This document shows, in pieces, positions 26,564-35,554 of a stretch of 64,000 nucleotides of DNA. The translations under genes and the position numbers were made by a program. The first letter of the stretch is position 1. Each line of letters opens with the position of its first letter. Source of the stretch: an uncultured Acidimicrobiales bacterium (GTDB taxonomy: Bacteria > Actinomycetota > Acidimicrobiia > Acidimicrobiales > SHLQ01); contig CALHYX010000001.1 in NCBI GenBank assembly GCA_938041035.1, positions 1-64,000 of the forward strand. Direction: 5' to 3'. The notes beneath the pieces were generated by a model that was not told the DNA's origin, ran no database searches, and saw only the letters and a program-made list of their open reading frames with translations.

Positions 26564-27427
26564 TCAGCCAGGAATGTTGATGTAGGCGCCCACAACCAGC
26601 TGGGTCGGGTCCCGGAAGTCGTTGGCGTCGAGCAGCGCCTGGGCGCCGATGCCGAACTGGGCGGCAATGCCGTCGATGGTGTCGCCGCTACGCACCTTGT
26701 ACAGCGTGGTGATGGTCGGCGTAACGATCGGCGGGGTGGCCGGAGCGGTCGCTGGGGGTGCGGTCGCAGGCGGTGCCGTAGCCGGTGGGTCCGTCGCCGG
26801 CGGTGCGGTAGCCGGTGGTTCGGTCGCCGGCGGCTCGGTTGCGGGCGGTTCGGTCGCCGGCGGCTCTTCGGCGGCGGGCGGCTCGGTGGTCGGCGGCTCG
26901 GTGACGGGCGGCTCTTCGGCGGCGGGTTGCTCGATCGGGACCGTCACGGCGGGCACGGTTACGGGCGGGGCCTCGCCGGCGTTGACGATGAGCACCTGGC
27001 CGACCCGAATGTAGGTGGCCGAGGGCAGTCGGTTGACCGTCACGATGGCTTCGACCGAGGTGGCGTAGGTGCGAGCGAGGCTGAATAGGGTGTCGCCGGG
27101 CACCACGGTGTGAACGGTGTCGTCGGGGCCCGGCACGGGAGCGCCGGGTACCTCGAGGACCTGGCCCGCGACGATCAGGTCCGGGTTGGCGATGCCGTTC
27201 ATCGCGACGAGGTCGTCGACCGTCGTCATGTGGGTGCGGGCAATCTTGGAAAGGGTGTCACCCCGTTGCACGGTTACCGAGCCCGTGGCGAGCTGTGCTG
27301 CCACGGTCGCGCCAACCAGGGCGGCGGCTCCCAACCGGCGGGTTCTCGCCCGACGCGACTGGTTTGGTGTACGGGGGGACTGCAGAGAAGACACAGAACG
27401 GCCTTTCAACGGCCTACTCCGACCCAT
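26564..27427 (-). CDS. Secreted protein with three LysM domains and a Pro-Thr-Glu-Ala linker
   Basis: This 287-residue protein has a basic N-terminus and a hydrophobic segment at about residues 30-48 (LGAAALVGATVAAQLATG) that could act as a signal or anchor. LysM modules follow at about 50-92 (VTVQRGDTLSKIARTHMTTV), 103-150 (HTVVPGDTLFSLARTYATSV) and 240-286 (YKVRSGDTIDGIAAQFGIGA). Between the second and third lies a linker of about 75 residues made of PPATE- and PPATA-type repeats. LysM modules bind peptidoglycan, so a wall-bound location is likely. There is no catalytic domain, so it may be a wall-binding adaptor. Confidence 0.85.
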   Translation of the reverse strand: MGRSRPLKGRSVSSLQSPRTPNQSRRARTRRLGAAALVGATVAAQLATGSVTVQRGDTLSKIARTHMTTVDDLVAMNGIANPDLIVAGQVLEVPGAPVPGPDDTVHTVVPGDTLFSLARTYATSVEAIVTVNRLPSATYIRVGQVLIVNAGEAPPVTVPAVTVPIEQPAAEEPPVTEPPTTEPPAAEEPPATEPPATEPPATEPPATAPPATDPPATAPPATAPPATAPATPPIVTPTITTLYKVRSGDTIDGIAAQFGIGAQALLDANDFRDPTQLVVGAYINIPG

Positions 27428-27533
27428 TGCCGATGCAGACTCTAGCGGCCGCGCTGTGCACTCCCAACGCCACCCAACGCGCGATTTGTCACACCTACCT
27501 GCGCCGCTCCCCCGCCCCAGCCCCCGAAACCCG

Positions 27534-27572
27534 CCGCGACCGCTCTGGTGCCTGGCACCAGAGTGGTCGCGG
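27534..27572. terminator. Near-perfect 39-nt palindrome at the end of the thyX-like gene
   Basis: A 19-bp stem (27534-27552 against 27554-27572, one G-T pair) surrounds a single centre base; the inner part reads CTCTGGTGCC / GGCACCAGAG. It lies 13 nt beyond the stop of the minus-strand gene at 27585. There is no T-run on either side, so it may act as a terminator or as mRNA 3'-end protection. Confidence 0.6.
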
Positions 27573-27584
27573 GTGAGAAACGGG

Positions 27585-29210
27585 TCAGGCGCTGGCGTCG
27601 GAGGCGCGGGTGGCCTGGCGGCGTTCGGCGTCGAGCCGGCCGAGGACCGGCTCGGGGGTGTGATCCACGAACGTCATCATTTCGGCGATGGCCTTGTGGC
27701 CGGCCCGCTCGGCGATCAGCGTGTGCATGGTCTGGCAGACCGACCGGTATGCCGGATGACCCTGCGGGGTCGTGCGGAGCTCGAGCATGTGCATGGCCTC
27801 GCGGGCGTTCATGTGCATCATGTAGCGAATCTTGTAGGCCAGCGACACGGCGTAGGAGGCCTGGTCGGGAAAATGCTCGGCGAGCACGTCGTGCAACAAC
27901 GCCGAGCGTTCCATGGCTGCATCGAATGCGCCGGCCTGGCCGGCCGCGTCGACCTCGGGTGGCCGGGTGTAGCCGTGTATCGGGCTCAGCGTCTGCCATT
28001 CGACCGTCAGCATCCGATGGCGCTGGAGATCGCGAAACGCGCCGTAGTCGGACAAGATGTCGAAGCGATATGCCGGACGTTCGAGCGCCCGGCCGGGACG
28101 ATGGCGGCGGTTGCCCCGCCGGCCCTGGTAGGCCTTGATGACCGCCAGTCGATCGTCGACCGACATTGCCCGCACCCGTTGCTCGATCTGGGTCTCGGGG
28201 AGGTCCAGGTGGCTGTACAGCATGCTGGCGACCAGCTTGACCTCGGCGTCGGGGTCAAAATCCACCAGCTCGACCTCGGGGGCGTCGGCGGGCTCGAGGG
28301 TTTCGGGGAACAGGTCCATCGCCACCGCGTCCATGGCGTCGCGGTTGTCCTCGAGGTAGTGCGAGGTGATGACACCGCGATCGGGCAGGTCGACCCGCTT
28401 CAAGAAGCTGGGAATGACCTTGCGCAGTTCGGTCAGCATCAGGTCGGCGTACGCCCGACTTTCGGGCAGCGGCAAGGCTCGCATCCGCAACAACAACGCC
28501 TCATAGGCCTGGCCGGTGCCGTAGATCCCGACGTTGGATAGCGCCGCCGCCGGCAAAATGCCCCGGACGGCGTCGAAGGCTCGCGCCCGAATGGCGGTGT
28601 GGTACACGGTGTCGGGATCGCTGGGGTCCTTGGGCATCTCCGCCCGGAAGAACTCCTGCATCGCCGGTACGAGTTCGCTGTAGCTGTCGAACAGACGGTC
28701 CATGTCGCCGACGTAGCGGGTTCCGAGCGCCGAGTTCAGGATTTCCGGGTCCCGGTAGTAGCGGTACCGCCCACCCAGGCGCTTGTCGTAGGCGATGTAG
28801 CGGGTCGACTGCTCGAGATAGGAGGCCAGCCGGCCCCACTCGAGCACCTTGGTCAAGATGTTGGAGGCCTGCTCGCAGGCGAGGTGCACGCCGCCCAGTT
28901 GGGCCACGCTGTCGTCGCCGTACTGGAAAAAGACCCGGTCGTAGAGTTCCTCGGCCCGGCGAAGCCCGACCGTGGCGTCGATGGTCTCGTCGCCGCTGAT
29001 GTCGAGATCGCCGACAAATTCCTTCAGGAACAGCCGGCGCAGGCTCAGGGGCGAACGGGAGTAGCGGGCGAAAAGTGCGCCCTTGACGACTTCGGGCAGG
29101 TTGACCAGCGCAAACACGGGCTGGTCGAGGTTCGTGAAATAGCGGCGAAGAATGTCGGCCTCATCCGAAGTGAATTCTTCGGTGATGTACGTCGTCACAG
29201 GCGCAGACAC
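27585..29210 (-). CDS. Double-length ThyX-family protein (FAD-dependent thymidylate synthase-like)
   Basis: This 541-residue protein is about twice the length of classical ThyX (about 220-250 residues). The first half has EWGRLASYLEQSTRYIAYD at residues 124-142, resembling the end of the ThyX signature (S-x-x-x-x-S-x-R-Y). The second half has the start of the signature as RHRMLTVEW at 397-405, and the closing part includes NAREAMHMLELRT. So the signature R-H-R-x7-S-x-R-Y appears split between two related halves. ThyX methylates dUMP using folate and FAD, but activity of this long form is uncertain. A large palindrome follows the stop codon. Confidence 0.8.
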   Translation of the reverse strand: MSAPVTTYITEEFTSDEADILRRYFTNLDQPVFALVNLPEVVKGALFARYSRSPLSLRRLFLKEFVGDLDISGDETIDATVGLRRAEELYDRVFFQYGDDSVAQLGGVHLACEQASNILTKVLEWGRLASYLEQSTRYIAYDKRLGGRYRYYRDPEILNSALGTRYVGDMDRLFDSYSELVPAMQEFFRAEMPKDPSDPDTVYHTAIRARAFDAVRGILPAAALSNVGIYGTGQAYEALLLRMRALPLPESRAYADLMLTELRKVIPSFLKRVDLPDRGVITSHYLEDNRDAMDAVAMDLFPETLEPADAPEVELVDFDPDAEVKLVASMLYSHLDLPETQIEQRVRAMSVDDRLAVIKAYQGRRGNRRHRPGRALERPAYRFDILSDYGAFRDLQRHRMLTVEWQTLSPIHGYTRPPEVDAAGQAGAFDAAMERSALLHDVLAEHFPDQASYAVSLAYKIRYMMHMNAREAMHMLELRTTPQGHPAYRSVCQTMHTLIAERAGHKAIAEMMTFVDHTPEPVLGRLDAERRQATRASDASA

Positions 29211-29286
29211 TACGTGCTCGCCGCCGTTGTGCCGCGGACCACCGGGCGTGCTCCGCGCCGGCCGAACCGGTTGGTTGCGCAGGGCA

Positions 29287-30465
29287 TCACGAAGCGGATT
29301 CGGAATGAGCGGTCTGGGCGGTACTGAGCAGCTCGCGATCGAGCCAGAGATCGACGATGGTCATCGCCATCACCTTGGCGCCGTCGAGTACCGCCTGATC
29401 GCCGAGCGGTGACCGGGCGTGCACCGCGAACTCCGGTGTGTGAATCGGCGAACCGTCGGGTGCCACTTTGATCATCGGGTGGATCGAGGGCACCTCGTAG
29501 CTCACGTTACCCATGTCGGTGCTGCCCACGACGGCGGCGTTGGGATCCGGCGCCTGGGGTTCGCGGCCGATCGCCCGCGCGTTCTCGGCGTACCGGCTGA
29601 GCAGCGGATCGTTTTCGACCATGTCGGCGTAGGGCGGCTCGATCCACTCGTGCTCCATCGTGCAGCCCGCTGCGTCGGCGCCGGCCTGCAACGCCCGCAG
29701 AACCCGTTCCTTGAGCGGCTGAAGCGACTGCAGCGTCGGCGATCGGACGTACCAGTCGGCGGCCGCTGACTCGGGCACGATGTTTGGCTTGTCGCCGCTG
29801 TCGGTGAAGATGCCGTGCACCCGTTCGAACGGGGAGATGTGTTGGCGCAAAGCCGCGACGTTGTTGTAGCCGAGCACCGCGGCGTCGAGCGCGTTGCGGC
29901 CCTCTTCGGGGGCGGCGGCGGCGTGGGCGGCGCGACCGGAGTAACGAACGGTCAGCCGGTGGATGGCGATGGTGGTCATCCCCAGCAGTTCGTGGTTGGC
30001 CGGGTGCACCATCATGGCGGCGTCGACGCCGGCGAAGGCGCCGCGTTCGATCATGAAGACCTTGCCGCCGCCTCCTTCCTCGGCGGGGGTGCCCAGTATG
30101 CGCAGGCGGCCGCCCAGCTCCTCGGCCACGGTGGCGGCCGCAAGCCCGGCGCCCAAGCCGGCGGCGGCGATAATGTTGTGGCCGCAGGCGTGGCCGAGGC
30201 CCGGCAGGGCGTCGTACTCACAGCACACCGCAATGGTGGGCCCGTCGGTGCCGACGTCGGCGACGAACGCGGTGGACAGGTCGTAGGCGCCGCGGACCAC
30301 GCTCAGGCCGTCGGCCTCGATCTCATCGGTGAGGCGGGCGTGGGCGTGTATTTCCTCGAACCCGAGCTCCGGGTGGTCGTGAATGTCGTGCGAGACCGCC
30401 AGTAGGCGATCGGCGCGCGCCTCCACGGCAGCACAAACTACGGACTTGGCCTCCGACCGCTCCAT
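29287..30465 (-). CDS. M20-family metallopeptidase/amidohydrolase
   Basis: This 392-residue enzyme is of the M20D amidohydrolase type (AbgB, IAA-amino-acid hydrolase-like). The motif HDHPELGFEE at residues 29-38 and the metal site GLGHACGHNIIAA near residue 90 are typical, and the catalytic glutamate pair is in GTPAEEGGGGK at about residue 125. A dimerisation domain occupies the middle and returns to metal ligands near STDMGNVSYEVPSIHP. It would hydrolyse N-acyl or p-aminobenzoyl-glutamate-like bonds in the cytoplasm. ATG 30465 is the chosen start. No cotranscribed partner is evident. Confidence 0.88.
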   Translation of the reverse strand: MERSEAKSVVCAAVEARADRLLAVSHDIHDHPELGFEEIHAHARLTDEIEADGLSVVRGAYDLSTAFVADVGTDGPTIAVCCEYDALPGLGHACGHNIIAAAGLGAGLAAATVAEELGGRLRILGTPAEEGGGGKVFMIERGAFAGVDAAMMVHPANHELLGMTTIAIHRLTVRYSGRAAHAAAAPEEGRNALDAAVLGYNNVAALRQHISPFERVHGIFTDSGDKPNIVPESAAADWYVRSPTLQSLQPLKERVLRALQAGADAAGCTMEHEWIEPPYADMVENDPLLSRYAENARAIGREPQAPDPNAAVVGSTDMGNVSYEVPSIHPMIKVAPDGSPIHTPEFAVHARSPLGDQAVLDGAKVMAMTIVDLWLDRELLSTAQTAHSESAS

Positions 30466-30601
30466 GGAGGCGAGCCTACTCCGCGCCCGGGGCTACGGCG
30501 TACTGGCCGGTGTCCCGGTGGTGTTCGCCGGCCGCGTCAACAACCTCGAAGGGACACCACTTCTATCGCCACTGCTATCACCACTCCTACCACCAGGAGG
30601 C

Positions 30602-31225
30602 CTACACCACCACGAGCAGAGCTTCGGGTTCGACCCGGCCGACCAGCCGGCGCACGCGACCGACCCGCTCACCGTCGAGATACAGCGTCGCGGGGCGGGC
30701 GAGATCGATCGCGAAATCCGCGCGCCGGCGCACCGAGATGTCGGGGTGCGGCAGGTGATCCCCGGTGATCAATCGAGACCGGGCCAGGGTGCGTTGGCCG
30801 GTCGGCATGGTGACGTCGAGGATGTCGAGTCGGCCGTCGCCCGGGTGCGCCCGCGGCGCAGGGTTCCAGGAGCCGTAGTGGGCGGCGTTCAAGATGGCGA
30901 CGATGCGACCCCACCACCACCCGACCGGGCTGCCCCGGCGGGCGACCGCGTGGGCGAGAAACACCCGCTCGACGCCGTCGACCTCGATCAGGCCAACATC
31001 GACGACCGCTCGGGTGGCGTGGTCGCTGCGCACGCTCGCGGCGCTGCCCCGGCCGCCGAGCGTCGATCGGAGATCCCCGCCGACGAGCCCGACCGCAGGC
31101 GGGTCGACCCCGGCGTCGCGTGCGGTCTGCACGATGCGGGCGGCCTCGGCGTCGGTGTGGGCGATGACGCCGTCGTCGGGCAGGGGGCCGGATGTGCCCC
31201 AGTCCTGGCCGCGTTCGACGGTCAC
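30602..31225 (-). CDS. Diacylglycerol-kinase-like C-terminal domain protein (no kinase half)
   Basis: This 207-residue protein resembles the second half of YegS/DgkB-type lipid kinases. It has DGRLDILDVTM near residue 130, the GDHLPHPDISVRR stretch, and LYLDGERVGRVRRLVGRVEP, the equivalents of the substrate-side beta domain. The ATP-binding GGDGT motif is absent, and about 100 N-terminal residues of a full kinase are missing. It could be a lipid-binding or regulatory protein. GTG 31225 overlaps the stop of the helicase gene (GTGA), so the two are translationally coupled. Confidence 0.65.
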   Translation of the reverse strand: MTVERGQDWGTSGPLPDDGVIAHTDAEAARIVQTARDAGVDPPAVGLVGGDLRSTLGGRGSAASVRSDHATRAVVDVGLIEVDGVERVFLAHAVARRGSPVGWWWGRIVAILNAAHYGSWNPAPRAHPGDGRLDILDVTMPTGQRTLARSRLITGDHLPHPDISVRRRADFAIDLARPATLYLDGERVGRVRRLVGRVEPEALLVVV

Positions 31226-33897
31226 GGCAACGGCGCCTCGTCGTCGGCTTCAACCGCCCCCGAGGAGACGACCACCCCGCGATGCAGTGCGTCCGCGGCG
31301 GCCCGGGCCGTCATCGCCGTGTCTCGGAGCGAGGCCGAATTCCCCACCTGGAAGAGGAGGTCGATCAACTGCTTGATGTTGCGGACGAAGTCGCCGCCGC
31401 TGAGCCCCTCGTCCTCCAGAAGCGAGTCCAGGTCCTGGCCGGACGCCCAGGCATAGGCGAGGGCAAACAGCGTGGCGTCGGGGGGTCGGGTGGGATCGAG
31501 TTTGTGCTGATCCTCCATCGAGTTCAGGTCGGTTGCGATCTGTTCGATCTCTCGGAACCGGTCGTGCACCTCTCGGTTTGGGAACCAGGGGTCCGGCGGC
31601 GGCTCCTTGCTGCGATGCTCATAGGTGAACACCGAGACCATGCCCGCCATCGTGGGGGTGTCGAGATCGTCGAGCAGACCGCGGCCGATGACCTCGGCTA
31701 TCAGCAGGTCGGACTCGTGGTAGATCGAGATGACCCGCTCCCCCGCCTCGGTGAGCTCCCACCCGTCGACGTGGTTCCAGGCCCGCAGGATGTGCAGCAC
31801 CGACCGGAACCGCTCGGCGATCGAACCCGTGCGGTTGGAGATCCGGCCTTCCAAACGGGCCAGGTCGGCCTCGAGTCGCTCCAGCTCCGCGAGCAGGGGC
31901 AACCCGGCGTCGATGTCGTGAAGATCCTCGTCGGTGAGCTCCTCGACCGGCGGAGCCGCCATGCCGCGGCGCTCGCGGGCGCGGTGTAGGCGGGCTCGTC
32001 GCAGGTTGTCGGCCGCCTTGTTCTGGAAGCGGCGAGAATTCGGGTTGAACGGCTCGGGAAGCTCGATCTGGCCGACGGTGAACGGCACGGCGCTCATTCG
32101 GTCCTCGTTGATGTCGACGACGTGGCCGGTGGGGGTGACCACCTTCAGTCGGATCCGCCCGCCCTTGCGGTAGGCGACGGAAAGGACCGCCGCCCGTTCG
32201 AGGTCGGGCAAACCCACGACGACATCGCCGGGGCTCAAACGACTGAGCGCATCGGCAATCCGGTCGAGCCCGTCGCCCTCGTCGTTGACCGTGGCGTCGG
32301 CGGACTGCATGGTCGCCAGACTGGAACGGAGTTCGCGCAGCCGCTCGACGTCGTCGCCCAGCCGGCGGTGAATGTCGTCGATGTCGGCCTGGCGCTTGCG
32401 AGCGCGCCGGTGGAGCTTCTGCATCGCCCGCTCGGTCTGAAACTGAGCGAACGATTTGGCCAGAAGCTCATAGACCGCGGCCTCGTCATAGCGCCGCACC
32501 AGGTTGGCGGCCATGTTGTAGGTCGGACGGAAGGCGGAGCGCAGCTCGAAATGGCGGCTGCTCGCCAGGCTCGCCACCTCGTCGAAGCCGATGAACGGCG
32601 ACCACAAGACGATGGCGGTGCCGTGGTCGTCGATGCCGCGTCGTCCGGCGCGGCCCGTCAGTTGGGTGTACTGACTCGGCGTCAGCACCTCGTGGGTTTC
32701 GCCGGTGAATTTCGAGAGTTTCTCGATCACCACCGAGCGGGCCGGCATGTTGATGCCCAGCGCCAGCGTTTCGGTCGCGAACACGACCTTGATGAGCCCC
32801 TCGACGAAGCAGGCTTCGACGATCTCCTTGAACGCGGGCACCATGCCGGCATGGTGGGCGGCGACGCCGCGTTCGAGGCCGCTGAGCAGTGTGGCGAAGT
32901 CCAGGACCTCGAGATCTCCGGGGCTGAGCACCGAGATGCGTTGGGTGACGATTTCGTGGATCCGATGCCGTTCCTCCTCGGTCGTCAGGCGAACCCCCGC
33001 ATCGATCAGTCGTTCCATCGATTCGGTGCAGGCCGCCCGGCTGAAGATGAAGTAGATCGCGGGGAGCAGATCCTCCTCTTCCAGCCGGTCGACGACGGCG
33101 AGACGGCGCGGCGTGACGAAGTTTCGTCTTCCGCTGCGGGAGCGCCCCTTGTCCCGGCCCCGGGCGTCGTTTCCGCCTCGGCCCCGGGATTTCGATCCCT
33201 TCGCGCCTTTCGCCCCCAGGTCGAACTGGTAGCCCTCTCGGTTCGGGGTGCCGCGATACAACGTCGGGATCAGCAGGGCCGTGGCGGAGTTGCGGTCGCC
33301 GACCATGTAGAGGTTTGTCAGTTCGACCGGGCGTTCGGTTTCGACCACCGTCGCGGTGGGGCCGCGGACGCTCGCGATCCAGTCCGAAAGTTCGTCGGCG
33401 TTGGAGACGGTCGCGGACAACCCGACCAGGCGAACGCTCTGGGGGAGATGAATGATGACTTCCTCCCAGACCGGCCCGCGGTACGGGTCCTGGAGGAAGT
33501 GCACCTCGTCGACCACGACGTAGCGCAGGCCGTGAAGCGCGTCGGCGCCGCCGTAGACCATGTTGCGCAGGACCTCGGTGGTCATCACGACCACCGGGGC
33601 GTCACGATTGATGGCGTTGTCGCCGGTGAGCAACCCGACCCGGTCGGCGCCGTGGCGGGCGGCGAGATCCCGGTACTTCTGATTCGACAAGGCCTTGATC
33701 GGCGTGGTGTAGAAGACCTTCTCCCCCGCATCCAGCGCCTCGGCGATCGCATACTCGGCTACGACGGTCTTCCCCGCACCCGTCGGGGCGGCGACGAGCA
33801 CGGACTGGCCGTCGCGCAGGGCGTTGACGGCGTCGGTCTGGAAGCGGTCGAGTTCGAAGTCGTACCCGAGGAGTTCGGACAACTCCGCCGGGGTCAC
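31222..33897 (-). CDS. helY: HelY-type superfamily 2 RNA helicase
   Basis: This 891-residue Ski2/Mtr4-like helicase has Walker A AAPTGAGKT at residues 37-45, the DEVH box at 130-133, the SATVSN motif III and motif VI QLTGRAGRRG. A C-terminal DSHCT-type domain fills the last 200 residues. Such enzymes unwind RNA with ATP in RNA turnover. It follows tatA and tatC with GTGA overlaps, the same order as in mycobacteria (tatA-tatC-helY). A basic insert near residue 225 (KGSKSRGRGG, then RGRDKGRSRSGRR) is an extra RNA-binding patch between the two RecA domains. Confidence 0.93.
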   Translation of the reverse strand: MTPAELSELLGYDFELDRFQTDAVNALRDGQSVLVAAPTGAGKTVVAEYAIAEALDAGEKVFYTTPIKALSNQKYRDLAARHGADRVGLLTGDNAINRDAPVVVMTTEVLRNMVYGGADALHGLRYVVVDEVHFLQDPYRGPVWEEVIIHLPQSVRLVGLSATVSNADELSDWIASVRGPTATVVETERPVELTNLYMVGDRNSATALLIPTLYRGTPNREGYQFDLGAKGAKGSKSRGRGGNDARGRDKGRSRSGRRNFVTPRRLAVVDRLEEEDLLPAIYFIFSRAACTESMERLIDAGVRLTTEEERHRIHEIVTQRISVLSPGDLEVLDFATLLSGLERGVAAHHAGMVPAFKEIVEACFVEGLIKVVFATETLALGINMPARSVVIEKLSKFTGETHEVLTPSQYTQLTGRAGRRGIDDHGTAIVLWSPFIGFDEVASLASSRHFELRSAFRPTYNMAANLVRRYDEAAVYELLAKSFAQFQTERAMQKLHRRARKRQADIDDIHRRLGDDVERLRELRSSLATMQSADATVNDEGDGLDRIADALSRLSPGDVVVGLPDLERAAVLSVAYRKGGRIRLKVVTPTGHVVDINEDRMSAVPFTVGQIELPEPFNPNSRRFQNKAADNLRRARLHRARERRGMAAPPVEELTDEDLHDIDAGLPLLAELERLEADLARLEGRISNRTGSIAERFRSVLHILRAWNHVDGWELTEAGERVISIYHESDLLIAEVIGRGLLDDLDTPTMAGMVSVFTYEHRSKEPPPDPWFPNREVHDRFREIEQIATDLNSMEDQHKLDPTRPPDATLFALAYAWASGQDLDSLLEDEGLSGGDFVRNIKQLIDLLFQVGNSASLRDTAMTARAAADALHRGVVVSSGAVEADDEAPLP

Positions 33898-34727
33898 GTG
33901 GCCGACTCGGCGCGCTTGCGCTGTCGACGCATCCGGAGCCAGCCGAAGGCGATGGCTCCCTCGTAGAAGATGTACATCGGGATCGTGAGTACGCCGAGCG
34001 TGAACGGGTCACCGCTCGGGGTGATGACGGCGACGAGGATGACGATGCCGACGATGGCGTAGCGCCGGTTGTTCCGCAGCGTCTTGTTCTCGAGCACGCC
34101 GATAATCTGGAGGAACGCGAGCAGCAGCGGGAACTGAAAGCCGAATCCGAAGGCCAACATCATCTTCACCACGAAGTTGAGGTAGGGCTTGGGCGAGAAC
34201 AGCGAAACCAGGTTGTCGCCGCCGATCGTGGTGAGCAGTTCGAGCGCCCGGGGGATGCTCCAGTAGGCGAGGCCGGCGCCGAGGGCGAAGAGGGAGGCGC
34301 CGAGGCCGACGAACGGGATGGCGTACCGGCGTTCGTGGGGGTACAGGCCCGGCGTCACGAATTTCCAGACCTGGAACAAGATGATCGGGATGGCAAACGC
34401 CAGACCGGTGTACGCGCTCACCGAGATACGGGTGGAGAACTCTTCGAGCGGCTCGGTGACGAACAGAGCGCAGCTCTCGGTGGTCAACAAGCCAACGTCG
34501 TCGTCGGTGACCTCGTCGGGCGTGGGCAGCACGTTGCAGTACGGCTCGATGAGCCAGGCGAAGATCTGGTCGTAGAAAATCCAGGCCACGATCGCGCCGG
34601 CGGCGACGGCGATTGCGATGCGGATCAGGCGGGTGCGCAGTTCGGTGAGGTGGTCGATGAGGGACATGCGTCCCTCGGTCGGCGCCGGCTCCTCGTCGAC
34701 GGGTTCGTCCTCCTCGATGGCGGTCAC
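33894..34727 (-). CDS. tatC: Twin-arginine translocase subunit TatC
   Basis: This 277-residue protein has six membrane helices. The conserved N-terminal motif is SLIDHLTELRTRL at about residues 22-34, and the FVTPGLYPHERRY segment at about 125 is also diagnostic. TatC binds the twin-arginine signal of folded exported proteins. It overlaps tatA upstream and helY downstream as GTGA junctions, so the three are one transcription unit. GTG 34727 is the chosen start. Confidence 0.96.
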   Translation of the reverse strand: MTAIEEDEPVDEEPAPTEGRMSLIDHLTELRTRLIRIAIAVAAGAIVAWIFYDQIFAWLIEPYCNVLPTPDEVTDDDVGLLTTESCALFVTEPLEEFSTRISVSAYTGLAFAIPIILFQVWKFVTPGLYPHERRYAIPFVGLGASLFALGAGLAYWSIPRALELLTTIGGDNLVSLFSPKPYLNFVVKMMLAFGFGFQFPLLLAFLQIIGVLENKTLRNNRRYAIVGIVILVAVITPSGDPFTLGVLTIPMYIFYEGAIAFGWLRMRRQRKRAESAT

Positions 34728-35500
34728 CCGGGATCCGTTTCATCGAGAATCTCCGCGACCTGTTTGGCTGCCCTCTGTTCAGCGGCTTCGTAGCCGTTGC
34801 GCAGGCCGGGAGCCATCGGGGCCGCGCCTCCGTCGGCGCCGGCGTTCTGGTCGCCGCCGGGGCCGGCGGCGGTATCGATCTGATCGATCCGTTCGAGCTC
34901 GGCGCGGTCGGCCTCATCTCGGGCGGCGAGCTCTCGAGCCGTGGCCGCCGCGGCGAGGGCCTGGCTGGAGTTCGCCGCCGCAACCGTATTGGTGGGTACG
35001 GCTGGCGCTGTGTCGTTCGGTTCGGTGTCGTTGGTCTCGGTGGTGGGCTCCGGCGGGCGCGGGGCGGCCGAGGAAATCCCGCCGATCATGGCCTGGCCGG
35101 TGGCCCGGGCCTTGCGCTCGACCTCGTTCTCTTCCTCGGACTGGTCGTCGGCGAACGCGGCGAGGACCGCTGGGTCCGCGACGTAGCCGGAATCGTTGCC
35201 GGCGTCGGAATCGGCACCCGGGCCGGTGTCGGCCACTCCTGCGCTGTCGGCTGTCTTGTCCGCCGTCTTGTCCGCCGTCTTGTCCGCCGTGGGGGTCGAC
35301 TTTTGGCCGGTGATGTCGACCGCGGCCTCGACCTCGTCGAGGGCCGACTTCATCTCCGCCTGGAATCCGGACGACAGGCGGCGCAGTTCGCCGTACGCTC
35401 GCCCCACCTGACGGGCGGCTTCGGGCAGTTTGGTGGGGCCGAGGACGATCAACGCCACCAACAAGATGACGAGAATCTCGCCTCCACCAACAGAACCCAT
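34724..35500 (-). CDS. tatA: TatA/TatB-family translocase subunit with long acidic tail
   Basis: This 258-residue protein starts with the TatA/B hairpin: one membrane helix (GGGEILVILLVALIVLGPTKL), the GPxKLP hinge and an amphipathic helix to about residue 60. The rest, about 195 residues, is acidic, Ala/Thr/Asp-rich and probably disordered. It contains three copies of the tetrapeptide ADKT, coded by a 12-bp tandem repeat. The length favours TatB-like rather than TatA-like function. No second TatA-like gene is in the window. It is translationally coupled to tatC. Confidence 0.9.
   Translation of the reverse strand: MGSVGGGEILVILLVALIVLGPTKLPEAARQVGRAYGELRRLSSGFQAEMKSALDEVEAAVDITGQKSTPTADKTADKTADKTADSAGVADTGPGADSDAGNDSGYVADPAVLAAFADDQSEEENEVERKARATGQAMIGGISSAAPRPPEPTTETNDTEPNDTAPAVPTNTVAAANSSQALAAAATARELAARDEADRAELERIDQIDTAAGPGGDQNAGADGGAAPMAPGLRNGYEAAEQRAAKQVAEILDETDPG
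35255..35290. repeat. 12-bp tandem repeat in the tatA tail
   Basis: Three perfect copies of CTTGTCCGCCGT (plus-strand view) lie in frame and code three repeated ADKT-type units. The copy number could vary without breaking the frame. Confidence 0.9.
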
Positions 35501-35554
35501 AGCAGGGCAGTCTACCGACCGGATCGACCCGATACGGCAGCAGAGCCGCGACGG

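Noticed and set aside
30553-30601. CTATC/CCACT-type short repeats after the M20 gene start region
   Set aside because: The units are irregular and short, and no structure or coding role could be shown.
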